This document shows positions 43,053-51,433 of a stretch of DNA of 64,000 nt, one piece after another. The number at the start of each line of letters is the position of its first letter. Position 1 is the first letter of the stretch. Position numbers and translations under genes: made by a program. The stretch is from Bacillota bacterium (lineage in GTDB: Bacteria > Bacillota > UBA4882 > UBA8346): the NCBI GenBank assembly GCA_023401925.1, contig JAEXDA010000019.1:124001-188000 (forward strand), in the 5' to 3' direction. Under the pieces are notes generated by a model. The model saw nothing but the letters and a program-made list of their open reading frames with translations. It was not told the origin of the DNA and ran no database searches.

Positions 43053-44374
43053 TCGACATCCTTCCCTTTTTTATTGCATCTTTTAGGTAACTGGTGGTAT
43101 ATTTCTTGTAAATACCCGCTGACATTGATATCATCCTGCATCGGATAAATATACCCTAACCCTTCGGCCACTTTTACGCCTATTTTACGAACGAATTTAC
43201 CGTAAGCAGCCAAAGCTTGCCAGATTTCTTCATCATCCGTTCCGGGGTAAATTGTAACGAACTCCTCGTAAATATCGGGGGGTAAATATTTTTTAAGCCA
43301 CCGGCCACATTTACCCACATTCACCTGCCAGTTTCTCTCTAAACCCACCTGCCAAGATAAAAGCTTAATCAGGCAATCCATCAGGATCCCGTCAAACATC
43401 CATTTGACAAGCGGTAATTCACCCCGCCAAATACCTTTGGCCACATAAGTTTGAATCCACCATGCTTCATTTACAACTTTGGTGAATTCTTGGATACTGG
43501 GCTTTTTGACATAATAAACGGATTCATTGGGGGCATCAAGAAGTGGTATACGGTTGTCTTTGTCCAGCAAAACCTCAGTTAGACTATCCCGGCGAACGCT
43601 CTCGGCGATGACCTCAATCGAATGAAAAGATAAATCAATTCGCACGCCATCAGTAAATTGCATCAGAAAAATATAGGCATTCGTACCGCCGACCATGCAA
43701 TCATTTTGCTGCATGATGATCAAATCCCCGAATTGCCGGATCCAATCCTGATTTCGCAGAAAATACCCCGGTTCAATGACAGAAAAAACTACATCATAAT
43801 CGCAAAAAATGTCTTTCTTTACATTGGGATTAACCCGTGATCCGTTCCACAATACTGCCCGTACTTGATTTTCTTCCTTGGCAAAACCGAGCAACTGATT
43901 CAAAACCTTATTTTCGCTGCGCATCGAAAGGAACTCCTTAAAGAATGGTTCTTTCTTTAAATATTCCTGAACTTTCTCAAACAACTCCGGTTGTATCCGT
44001 GGGTACGTAAGATCATGAGCCGGAAACTTCTCAAAGAATTCGATCTTTTCAATCTCCAAATCCGGTAATTTTCCTAGGGCTGTTATCTCCGCAAAGTATA
44101 GCATCCCAAAAGTCTCTTCACCACCGGTCTCAACTGCGTAGGCACAAACCGGAAACAACCTGAAATCGGTAGCACCGGTTTCCTCCCAGAGTTCCCGTTT
44201 GGCAGCGTCCGCAATCCATTCGTCTTTTCCCCGGTGTCCGCCGGGAATTTCGTAAGTAAAGCGTTCTTTATGCTTACACAACACCCATTTGTCATTATAA
44301 CGGGAAACAATGACGGCAAACTTGAAATCTTCATTCCCAACATGATTTAAATCGTAAAAATTTACTTTCACCAT
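43049..44374 (-). CDS. NUDIX hydrolase fused to aminoglycoside 6-adenylyltransferase-like domain
   Basis: 441 residues from the ATG at 44374, properly spaced from AAAGGA (an earlier ATG at 44383 abuts the site). Residues 1-140 are a NUDIX domain with a perfect box (GHRGKDEWIADAAKRELWEE, then TGA). Residues 150-440 match ANT(6)/AadE nucleotidyltransferases: LWNGSRVNPNVKKDIFCDYD with the metal-binding Asp residues, then the helical C-terminal part. ANT(6) enzymes adenylylate streptomycin, but AadE-like chromosomal proteins may use other substrates. The NUDIX domain could hydrolyse a nucleotide product or by-product. Confidence 0.9.
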   Translation of the reverse strand: MVKVNFYDLNHVGNEDFKFAVIVSRYNDKWVLCKHKERFTYEIPGGHRGKDEWIADAAKRELWEETGATDFRLFPVCAYAVETGGEETFGMLYFAEITALGKLPDLEIEKIEFFEKFPAHDLTYPRIQPELFEKVQEYLKKEPFFKEFLSMRSENKVLNQLLGFAKEENQVRAVLWNGSRVNPNVKKDIFCDYDVVFSVIEPGYFLRNQDWIRQFGDLIIMQQNDCMVGGTNAYIFLMQFTDGVRIDLSFHSIEVIAESVRRDSLTEVLLDKDNRIPLLDAPNESVYYVKKPSIQEFTKVVNEAWWIQTYVAKGIWRGELPLVKWMFDGILMDCLIKLLSWQVGLERNWQVNVGKCGRWLKKYLPPDIYEEFVTIYPGTDDEEIWQALAAYGKFVRKIGVKVAEGLGYIYPMQDDINVSGYLQEIYHQLPKRCNKKGKDVE

Positions 44375-44536
44375 GCCGTTCATCCTTTCCGATGATTTTA
44401 TGGCTCCAAAGATATCTTAGCGTCAAAATCGGCATCTTTGATCCTATCTTCCAAGGTTTCAAGATCTTTTGGCTTCAAGCACCATGACCGTTAGAAGCTT
44501 TTTTTGATATATCTTAAAAAACTTCCTTTTTATTGC

Positions 44537-45262
44537 CTACTCCATCGGGAACACCTTTTCCAATGGGACATTCAAACCTTGGAGAATTCCGGCTCCTGCA
44601 TATTCGGAACCCTTAAAAACCCGGTAATTTTGGATCCCGCACGATTCGAAATTGTAAATATAAATTTCCCGGCTCCAGGGACTTACGATCCAGTACTCTT
44701 TGACTCCGCCGCCCATATATAGGTTGAGTTTCGTAAGCATATCCTTGCTACGGGTGGTTTCAGAAAGAATTTCCACCACCAGCGCCGGGATCCCGTTATA
44801 TTTTCCCTGGCCGTCGATTTTTTCGGAATCACAGATAATGATCAGATCGGGCTGAACGATATTGGGTAAATCGTTATTGAACAATATCACATCAAAGGGA
44901 GCCATAACCAGCTTGCATTTCTTCTCTTGAAGCCAATGATGGAACTGATTGAATATCTCACCAAGAATCCGTTGGTGTTCATACGACGGGGAAGCCAGTT
45001 GGTAAATTTGGCCGTCGATTAATTCATAGCGGTTATCACTGCTCGCCGTCAACTTCAAAAACTCTTCCGCCGATATTCGCATCCGGTCATTCTGGTATTT
45101 TCCCCCTCTTTCAGCAGCATTCAGGAATTCACCGCTCATTTCATTCCAGAACTTTAATACCGCAATTTTTTTCCCGTTGCGGGTTACAAAAACCTCCTCC
45201 ACCTGGGCCAACTTTAAGTAGGTGCCGAAATTGTTTTGGATTTCAGTTGAGGTAACTTCCAT
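44537..45262 (-). CDS. Phd/YefM-like antitoxin domain fused to a Uma2 endonuclease domain
   Basis: 241 residues, intact version of the pseudogene at 6953-7686. Residues 1-40 look like a Phd/YefM antitoxin (TEIQNNFGTYLKLAQVEEVF, VTRNGKKIAVLKF). From about residue 60 it is Uma2 (DUF820): RYELIDGQIYQLASPSYEHQ, IVQPDLIIICD, ALVVEILSETTRSKD and LNLYMGGGVKEYWIVSP provide the Asp, Glu and Lys of a PD-(D/E)XK core. It may be a nuclease controlled by its own DNA-binding head. GGAG precedes the ATG. Confidence 0.88.
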   Translation of the reverse strand: MEVTSTEIQNNFGTYLKLAQVEEVFVTRNGKKIAVLKFWNEMSGEFLNAAERGGKYQNDRMRISAEEFLKLTASSDNRYELIDGQIYQLASPSYEHQRILGEIFNQFHHWLQEKKCKLVMAPFDVILFNNDLPNIVQPDLIIICDSEKIDGQGKYNGIPALVVEILSETTRSKDMLTKLNLYMGGGVKEYWIVSPWSREIYIYNFESCGIQNYRVFKGSEYAGAGILQGLNVPLEKVFPME

Positions 45263-45281
45263 GCTTATCGCTCCATCATTG

Positions 45282-45338
45282 GCTAATTCTTATTCGTTAG
45301 CTATTAATGATTATAAACAATTCGAAAAATTTTTTCAA
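45282..45338 (-). promoter_or_regulatory. sigma-A promoter with operator-like repeat, Phd-Uma2 gene
   Basis: Minus strand -35 TTGAAA (45338-45333), 17 bp, -10 TATAAT (45315-45310), then TAGCTAAC...GAATTAGC (45303-45282) just downstream, a GCTAA/TTAGC inverted repeat. Same layout and a shared TAGCTAA core as at 7706-7755, supporting autoregulation by the Phd-like domain. Confidence 0.65.
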
Positions 45339-45359
45339 TCCTAATTCATTACAAACTTA

Positions 45360-45388
45360 TTGCTAAAGTTTTATGAAGGTACTATGAT
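45360..45388 (+). promoter_or_regulatory. sigma-A promoter of the T-box leader
   Basis: -35 TTGCTA, 17-bp spacer, -10 TATGAT on the plus strand, placing the transcript start near 45395, directly ahead of the T-box leader. Confidence 0.65.
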
Positions 45389-45394
45389 TAATAT

Positions 45395-45657
45395 AAAAAA
45401 TCAAAAACGATGATCGGGAAAAGTAACTCGTAACCAACTATGAGAATGTGATATAAGCGTTAAGAACGAATGGTCCGGGAGCGCAGTCCGAAACATCACA
45501 GCCCGATGTAGGACTGCCGGAAATCCCACCCGTTATCAATCGGACATGAATTAATGTCATGGTGACAAGCGGGCTACGGCAATCCGCCGTTGAGCCAATG
45601 GGTGGTACCGCAGATATCGCCATCTGTCCCATAGTATTTGGGGATAGATGGCTTTTT
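45395..45657 (+). promoter_or_regulatory. T-box-like tRNA-sensing leader
   Basis: GGGTGGTACCGCAG at 45600-45613 is a near-perfect T-box sequence; its TGGT would pair with a tRNA end whose discriminator base is A. Upstream is a long structured region with a stem CAGTCC...GGACTG (45484-45516) fitting the upper part of stem I. Downstream is an intrinsic terminator, GCCATCTGTCCC pairing with GGGGATAGATGGC followed by T7 (45618-45657). I cannot fix the specifier codon. The next gene, 190 nt on, is a secreted metallophosphoesterase, not a usual T-box target. Confidence 0.75.
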
Positions 45658-45846
45658 TTAACCGCAAAGAGAGATGAGGTTTTACCAAAACATCCAATCC
45701 TGACAAAATAATTTGAATTAGAGACCATTCCCAGCAAGTTACGCACATATAGATAGTACAAATATGCGCCCTAAGATGGTTTTCTGCTTTACGTAAAAAA
45801 TGCCGAATGAAGTTCCGGTTGAATCCATTCCGAGGAGGCTGGTTTC

Positions 45847-47208
45847 ATGTTGAAAAGAGCCAGAAATCTTTTCATTCCAACATTAATCTTCATTGTGACG
45901 ATCGGCGCCTTTTTTTTGACCCCGATCTGGGCCGATCCATCGGTAAAAGTTAAGCTGGCGGTTTTTTCCGATCCGCACTATTTCGCACCCGAGTATGTCA
46001 AAGAAGGCCAAGCATTTGACGCTTATCTGGCCCACGACCGAAAACTCTTGGCGGAGAGTAAGGCTATCCTCAGCAAAACCGTAGAAAGCATCAGAAAAAC
46101 CGATTCCCAAATCATTCTCGTCACCGGTGATCTGACCAAAGACGGCGAAAAGTTATCCCATACCCAAATGGCTGCTTGTTTGAAAGAACTTAGGGATGAT
46201 GGAAAACAGGTATTCGTTATTCCGGGAAACCATGATATTAATAACCCCAAGGCTGTTCAATACAGGGGCAATAAAACCATCCCTGTCGATCAGATAACCC
46301 CGGATGATTTTCGTGAAATATATCATGATTTCGGATACGATCAAGCCCTAGCCCAGGATCCGGACTCCCTCAGCTATGTTGTTCATCCCGTTCCAGGCCT
46401 CTGGATACTAGCCATTGACTCCTGTTCCTATGACAATAATAAAAATATGGGAATACCGGTTACCGGATCCGGCTTGAACGCCAAACGTTTAAGCTGGATT
46501 TTTGATCAACTTAAGGCAGCCCAGGAACAAAAGATCATGGTTGTTGGCATGATGCATCATGGTTTAATTCCCCATTTCAGTACCGAAAAAACTTTGTTCA
46601 GCAATTACATCGTCGATGATTGGGAGAATATTGCTGCAAAGTTTGCCGACATGGGTATGAGAGTCATTTTCACCGGGCATTTTCACGCGCAGGACATAGC
46701 CACCACCCAGACAAAAAACAATCAATCGATTTACGATATTGAAACCGGATCCCTGGTGACCTATCCCTGCCCCTACCGGTTGATTGAATTAACCCATGAC
46801 AAAATCGATATTAAAACGGAAACCATTCGCGAAATCGATTACAATACGCAAGGGAAACCTTTTCCCCAATATGCCGCGGATTTTCTATCCTATGGCATAT
46901 CGGATATGGTACCCCAATTTCTGACCGAATTGTTTGTCAAACGGGGAATGGCGTTGAAGGATGCCAAAATCGCCGCCGGTCAATTGGCAACTGTTAAATT
47001 AACACCTACATTCACATTGCAAACCCTGATAGCCGACGCCTTAAAATCCCATTTTGTCGGCGATGAAGTCTATGACACGACCCGCAGTAATTTGGTGTCT
47101 AAATTACAGGCCTCTTATAATCAGAAAATCAGACTACTCGGCAATTTCCTGTATTCTCTTTATAACGACACACCCCCACCGGATAACAACGTGATCATCA
47201 AATTTTAA
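45847..47208 (+). CDS. secreted calcineurin-like metallophosphoesterase
   Basis: 453 residues with a signal peptide (FIPTLIFIVTIGAFF, cleavage near residue 29). The metal centre motifs are all present: VFSDPHYF (DxH), LVTGDLTKDGE (GD), IPGNHDINN (GNHD), MMHHGLIPH and FTGHFHAQD. The last about 130 residues are helical with no known motif. It acts outside the membrane on phosphoesters, such as nucleotides or cell-envelope polymers. GGAGG precedes the ATG. The T-box terminator upstream would control it if no other promoter lies between; I see none that is strong. Confidence 0.92.
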   Translation: MLKRARNLFIPTLIFIVTIGAFFLTPIWADPSVKVKLAVFSDPHYFAPEYVKEGQAFDAYLAHDRKLLAESKAILSKTVESIRKTDSQIILVTGDLTKDGEKLSHTQMAACLKELRDDGKQVFVIPGNHDINNPKAVQYRGNKTIPVDQITPDDFREIYHDFGYDQALAQDPDSLSYVVHPVPGLWILAIDSCSYDNNKNMGIPVTGSGLNAKRLSWIFDQLKAAQEQKIMVVGMMHHGLIPHFSTEKTLFSNYIVDDWENIAAKFADMGMRVIFTGHFHAQDIATTQTKNNQSIYDIETGSLVTYPCPYRLIELTHDKIDIKTETIREIDYNTQGKPFPQYAADFLSYGISDMVPQFLTELFVKRGMALKDAKIAAGQLATVKLTPTFTLQTLIADALKSHFVGDEVYDTTRSNLVSKLQASYNQKIRLLGNFLYSLYNDTPPPDNNVIIKF

Positions 47209-47212
47209 AAGC

Positions 47213-47346
47213 AAGGGCTGTCTAAAAAGCAATTCAAACTCAATCAGAAATACCAGATATACTTTTTCAATAATATTGCATTTCTCGCGGACACACGCTT
47301 TATCAGGCGTGCCTGCGGGCATGAATTTCCTTTTGGGACAGCCCTT
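47213..47346. repeat. MITE-like inverted-repeat element, copy 3
   Basis: 134 bp bounded by AAGGGCTGTCTAAAAAG and CTTTTGGGACAGCCCTT. An inner palindrome ACACGC...GCGTGCC lies in the middle. The ends resemble copies 1 and 2 but the core differs. Placed between convergent genes, it can also end both transcripts. Confidence 0.6.
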
Positions 47347-47356
47347 ATCATTAAAA

Positions 47357-48214
47357 TCATCCCATTGAACCTTCCGCTGTTCTTTTGGCAACAATTGCAA
47401 ACTCATTTGAATCCCTCAGAAAAGGAGCTCCGGCCACGTCTGAAAAAAACTCATTCGCTTCCAGACCATTCTCTGTAAGTTCTAATTCAATCATTTCCGT
47501 ACTAAAACACTGAAGCCAATTATATACATTTCTTTGCGAGTTTTCTTCGATGATTGTGTATTTATCAAGAATAAGGTTTTCCGATTCATATTTAAAGCGG
47601 TTTACAAAACAATAATAATCATTGGGCAACCAGAATTGGTTCAGTTGATTCCGTTCATAGATTGCAAATTCTCGGTTTTCCTGAAAATATTTTAAAGAAT
47701 ATCCATCGAATAGAATCGAACCGTTCGGTTTTAACAAACGATGAAATTGAGTCAATAATCGCTTTCTCTGCAAAGGGCTCAAGGCGCAATAATCACACAT
47801 AATCATGGTAATCAGATCATATCTTTCATCCGTATGAAAATCCAGATAATTGGAGCAAATATATTTGATATTCAGACCATTTCTCCAAGCTTCATTTTCT
47901 GCATAATCAAGAGACCGCTTTGAAAAATCAATCCCCGTGACTTTTGCTCCTGCTTGAGCAAACCGGGAAGTGTATAAACCAGGGCCACAACCAAAATCGA
48001 TAATATTGGAAGTACTGTTGATGGCAAAATGGTCAACCATCCATTCCGCCGAATGGTTAATAAAGTGGATATTCCTTGACGCCGCGTCAATCGATTCGTT
48101 CAAATGATATTCCAACATTTTTTGAGACGTATGCCCATTAGTCCATAACTCAGTCGCCGTATAAAACTCAAACGGCGCAGGTTTTCTATTAATTTCTCTT
48201 AGCTCGGCGAACAT
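47357..48214 (-). CDS. class I SAM-dependent methyltransferase
   Basis: 285 residues. Motif I is IIDFGCGPGLYTSRFAQAG, the acidic loop is GIDFSKRSLDYAENE, and motif IV is YDLITMIMCDYCALSP. The opening FEFYTATELWTNGHTSQKML suggests a small-molecule methyltransferase subgroup; the substrate is unknown. GAGGAGGG precedes the ATG. It is transcribed from its own promoter about 210 nt upstream, through a leader with a short peptide ORF and a terminator, which points to induced expression, as is typical of some antibiotic-responsive genes. Confidence 0.9.
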   Translation of the reverse strand: MFAELREINRKPAPFEFYTATELWTNGHTSQKMLEYHLNESIDAASRNIHFINHSAEWMVDHFAINSTSNIIDFGCGPGLYTSRFAQAGAKVTGIDFSKRSLDYAENEAWRNGLNIKYICSNYLDFHTDERYDLITMIMCDYCALSPLQRKRLLTQFHRLLKPNGSILFDGYSLKYFQENREFAIYERNQLNQFWLPNDYYCFVNRFKYESENLILDKYTIIEENSQRNVYNWLQCFSTEMIELELTENGLEANEFFSDVAGAPFLRDSNEFAIVAKRTAEGSMG

Positions 48215-48302
48215 TCGTTACCCTCCTCTTTCAGCAAGGATTTATGCTAAAATCTTTTTTAATTGTTTCGTGTTCTTTCCATTGAAATATAACCTAAAAT
48301 TA

Positions 48303-48357
48303 AAAAGGGTGGCCGGACAATAAGCCCGTCGCACCCTCCGGCTGTCAGATGACAGCC
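48303..48357 (-). terminator. two hairpins: leader stem plus intrinsic terminator (putative attenuator)
   Basis: On the minus strand GGCTGTC-ATCT-GACAGCC (48357-48340) is followed by GGGTG...CACCC (48335-48308) and TTTTTA. It is about 90 nt before the methyltransferase start. The first stem overlaps the stop codon of the short leader ORF at 48345-48377, so a ribosome stalled or terminating there would alter folding. Confidence 0.65.
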
Positions 48358-48377
48358 ACCTCCATTGTAATCTTCAC
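48345..48377 (-). CDS. putative 10-residue leader peptide
   Basis: GTG start at 48377 with AAAGGAGTG 8 nt upstream; the peptide is MKITMEVAVI followed by TGA. It lies inside the leader between the promoter and the terminator before the methyltransferase gene. No similarity is claimed; the case rests on position and the perfect ribosome binding site. Confidence 0.5.
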   Translation of the reverse strand: MKITMEVAVI

Positions 48378-48427
48378 CAGAAAATCACTCCTTTCTTTCG
48401 AAAGTCGGCTCCGGAAACCGCAATTTC

Positions 48428-48456
48428 ATTATAATTCCTTAGCCAAAACGTCTCAA
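48428..48456 (-). promoter_or_regulatory. sigma-A promoter of the methyltransferase leader
   Basis: Minus strand -35 TTGAGA (48456-48451), exactly 17 bp, -10 TATAAT (48433-48428). The predicted transcript start near 48421 is about 44 nt before the leader peptide. Confidence 0.75.
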
Positions 48457-48578
48457 GTTACCAAATGACTATAATAAAAGTCTCCTGATCAACACTTGAA
48501 ATTGATTTTATTATGATGCTGATTTTGATTTTCCTCGGATTTTACAGCAGTTCTGCCATTATTTCTTCATTTCCCAAA

Positions 48579-49877
48579 TTACGACAGAAGTAAACCTCTT
48601 CTCCGCAACTCTTGCCCGGCACCAACCAATTCAATACAAATAGCCACCAACTCCATTGCTTTTTGCAACTCCGCCATGGGTGGAAATGTAGGCGCAATCC
48701 GGATATTACGGTCCTCCGGATCTTTGCCGTAAGGAAAAGTAGCTCCGGCATTGGTCAAAACAACTCCTGCCTGCCCGGCCTTGGCAATTACCTCTTGAGC
48801 GCATCCGGGCAAAGTATTGAGACTGATGAAATAGCCTCCGTGAGGATTACTCCAGGATGCCAAAGCTTTTCCTCCCAGTTTATCGTTTAAGGTTGCCAAA
48901 ACCATATCAAATTTGGGTTTAATAATAGCGGCATGACGACGCATATGGGCTTCAATCCCGGCCCGATCTTTGAAAAACCGCAAATGCCGCAGCTGATTTA
49001 ATTTATCGGGGCCGATGGTCTGAATGGCAAGTTGCTTTTTGAGCCAGTTCATGTTGGTTTCGCTACCTGCTATCATTGCGAGACCCGCTCCGGCAAAGCT
49101 GATTTTGGAAGTTGAGCCGAACAAAATAGCCCTATCCGGATGGCCCGCTTTTTTACAAGCTTCTAAAATATTGAGCAGCCGGTCCTGAGTTTCTGTCAAA
49201 TGATGGATTGCATAGGCATTATCCCAAAAAATCCGAAAATCCCCCGCTTTAACCGGCATTTTTGCCAGTCTCTCCACAACCTCATCCGAATAGGTAATTC
49301 CGGTTGGATTACTGTATTTGGGTACGCACCAGATACCCTTGATGGTTGGATCATCCGCTGCCAGTTGTTCAATCTGGTCCATATCCGGGCCATCTGCCAC
49401 ATAGGGAACAGGAATCATGGTAATCCCAAAATACTCACAAATGGCAAAATGCCTATCATAACCGGGGCCAGGACAAAGAAATTTAACCTCCGGCAACTTG
49501 CCCCAAGCTAATTCGCTCCCAGGTAATCCGCGTAACATGGCCCTGGCAATAAAATCATACATTATGGTTAGGCTTGAATTGCCTCCGAGGATCAATTCCC
49601 CGGGATCAACCTCTAAAATCCAAGCCAAAAGTTTTTTAACTTCGGGGATACCGTCCAGGCCGCCGTAATTTCGACAGTCAACTCCCTCAGATGATTTATA
49701 ATCGGTTTCACCGAGACAATTGATTAAACCCGTGGAAAGATTCAGTTGTGCGCTACAGGGTTTACCCCGCGACATATCCAACTTGAGCTTTTGGTCTTGA
49801 ATATCTTTGTATTGTTTTAATAAACTAAGATGAAGTATTTGTAACTGAGAGTCATCCATCTCATTTAACAAGCGCAT
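48579..49877 (-). CDS. PLP-dependent aminotransferase, class I/II fold (PF12897 type)
   Basis: 432 residues. It begins with the typical LLKQYKDIQDQKLKLDMSRG and GKPCSAQLNLSTGL. The PLP lysine is in LFGSTSKISFAGAGLAM; other marks are YSNPTGITYSDEVVERLA and FWDNAYAIHHL (Asp and Tyr contacts). The substrate is likely an amino acid such as aspartate or alanine, not certain. GGGGGG-type site before the ATG. The gene is monocistronic, about 365 nt before the methyltransferase. Confidence 0.9.
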   Translation of the reverse strand: MRLLNEMDDSQLQILHLSLLKQYKDIQDQKLKLDMSRGKPCSAQLNLSTGLINCLGETDYKSSEGVDCRNYGGLDGIPEVKKLLAWILEVDPGELILGGNSSLTIMYDFIARAMLRGLPGSELAWGKLPEVKFLCPGPGYDRHFAICEYFGITMIPVPYVADGPDMDQIEQLAADDPTIKGIWCVPKYSNPTGITYSDEVVERLAKMPVKAGDFRIFWDNAYAIHHLTETQDRLLNILEACKKAGHPDRAILFGSTSKISFAGAGLAMIAGSETNMNWLKKQLAIQTIGPDKLNQLRHLRFFKDRAGIEAHMRRHAAIIKPKFDMVLATLNDKLGGKALASWSNPHGGYFISLNTLPGCAQEVIAKAGQAGVVLTNAGATFPYGKDPEDRNIRIAPTFPPMAELQKAMELVAICIELVGAGQELRRRGLLLS

Positions 49878-50023
49878 AGCCTGCCCCCCCTTTGATTACT
49901 TTTTCTATTATACGGGGATTCTTTCACTCTGTCCATTACTTTTCATACCGGCAGCTCAAGTATTCTGAATACATTACACAAAAAATCTCATCTTAAAATT
50001 TCAATCATTGGCTTGCCATCGTT

Positions 50024-50905
50024 CTAAGCGTGAGCCGTAATCGGGTAGAAAAACCCTCCTTTTAATGAGATATCATTAGGACGGACAAAGAATGTGTAAT
50101 CTTCGGGTTCATAAGAAGCAGACATGACAGAAATATCTTTAAAATCCGGGGTGAAATAAAAAAGCACATTTTTTACCCTTGCGGATGCAATTCTTTGGAA
50201 GATAGGTATAAAATCTACTTTTTCCGGAGCAATCACATCATATAAATGCAAAGTATCCTCGGTATGTTTGGCAATGACCAACACGCTTAAGTCGTTGAGA
50301 TAGTGGATATCATGGGAAAAGTTACATAAACAATGCCATAACAAAATACTTTCCCCACGTTCTATATCAAAAATGTCTGATATTGTTGCTCTTTTATTAA
50401 CCATCTCAGCCAAAAGCTTCAAATCGCCGTTCTGCTGCAGATTGAGTTTACGATACTTTCCGGGATACCGCCCATTCAAACGAATTTCGGCGAAAAACCG
50501 GCATTCTTTTATGGATGAACGAAAACCAAATTTCGGATAAAAGTTTTGGACTGTATGATTGGCAAACAAATAAATTAAATCACATTGATCTTCATACTCT
50601 TCCAAGACGATGTTCATAAGCTTTGCTGCCAGTCCTCTTCCCCGGTATTCCGGATCGGTCATTACCGTTCCGATTTGCACAGCACTCATTCTTTTTCCTT
50701 GCCGGATGATATCCATCCTGCAGACTGATACATTGGCCAATACCCGGTTGGTATCCGCAAAAGAGTAACAAACATAACCATCACTCCAGAAACCAAGCTG
50801 ATACCACCTTTCAAAATCAATCCCAAAGGTTTTGCCGGCTAATTCATTGAAGCTAAGACGGTACCTGGGATCATTTTTATAATCGCTGATGAAATGCAAA
50901 GTCAT
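50024..50905 (-). CDS. GNAT-family N-acetyltransferase
   Basis: 293 residues. Acetyl-CoA binding motif A is VQIGTVMTDPEYRGRGLAAKLM near residues 75-95 (R-G-x-G core), followed by YLFANHTVQNFYPKFGF. The C-terminal half is a second beta-rich domain without clear motifs, so it is larger than simple GNAT proteins. The substrate is unknown. AAAGGAG precedes the ATG. Confidence 0.88.
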   Translation of the reverse strand: MTLHFISDYKNDPRYRLSFNELAGKTFGIDFERWYQLGFWSDGYVCYSFADTNRVLANVSVCRMDIIRQGKRMSAVQIGTVMTDPEYRGRGLAAKLMNIVLEEYEDQCDLIYLFANHTVQNFYPKFGFRSSIKECRFFAEIRLNGRYPGKYRKLNLQQNGDLKLLAEMVNKRATISDIFDIERGESILLWHCLCNFSHDIHYLNDLSVLVIAKHTEDTLHLYDVIAPEKVDFIPIFQRIASARVKNVLFYFTPDFKDISVMSASYEPEDYTFFVRPNDISLKGGFFYPITAHA

Positions 50906-51028
50906 TGGACATCTCCTTTCTTTTCAGCTCCATCAACATTTAACCAAGATCTATCGCCAAAAATAATATCTTTTGATAACAGAGTATACATGTCTCAGTC
51001 CCCATATTTTTTTACCATGCTGAGTCCC

Positions 51029-51406
51029 CTATCTCTCTTTTTCGTTTTTTATGACCGCTTCAATTTTCAGCGCATCCATTTCCGAGTCCGCCTCCCAAAA
51101 TTCGAGGACGGTTTTTTCTTTTAAGAAGCTGGCCGGATCACCACAATAACCTAACGGATCCCATGTATTTTGCGGTTTTAATTCCTTAGCCAATTTACCA
51201 TTCACTTTTTGTGGGTAGAATGTATGCATTACAGCCGTTTCAATAGCTCCGGCATGATAGTCCGGTTCATATCTGCTTTTTCGCGGCCAAGGAAAAACAG
51301 GGGGATTTTCCATCTTCATATTAAGATTTCCCAGATAATAATCACAAGTTTCATCTGGAAGACAATAAGAAAAAGGATTTTTTAATAGTTCATAGAATTT
51401 TTGCAA
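51029..51406 (-). pseudogene. C-terminal fragment of a creatininase-family amidohydrolase
   Basis: 125 codons from a TTG with no ribosome binding site. PDYHAGAIETAVMHTFYPQK matches the creatininase HAGEIETS segment, and WDPLGYCGDPASFLKE the late part. The N-terminal half with the metal ligands (EQHGPHLP region) is missing. It abuts the divergent lipoprotein gene, which probably replaced the missing part. Confidence 0.75.
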
Positions 51407-51433
51407 AATAGTTCCTGAACTAGGAGGATTTTG

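Noticed and set aside
45395..45657. c-di-AMP or other purine-type riboswitch
   Set aside because: The GGGTGGTACCGCAG core and following terminator fit a T-box much better.
48303..48357. Known metabolite riboswitch upstream of the methyltransferase
   Set aside because: I compared the conserved cores I know (fluoride, guanidine, SAM, manganese) and none fits; a leader peptide with a terminator explains it more simply.
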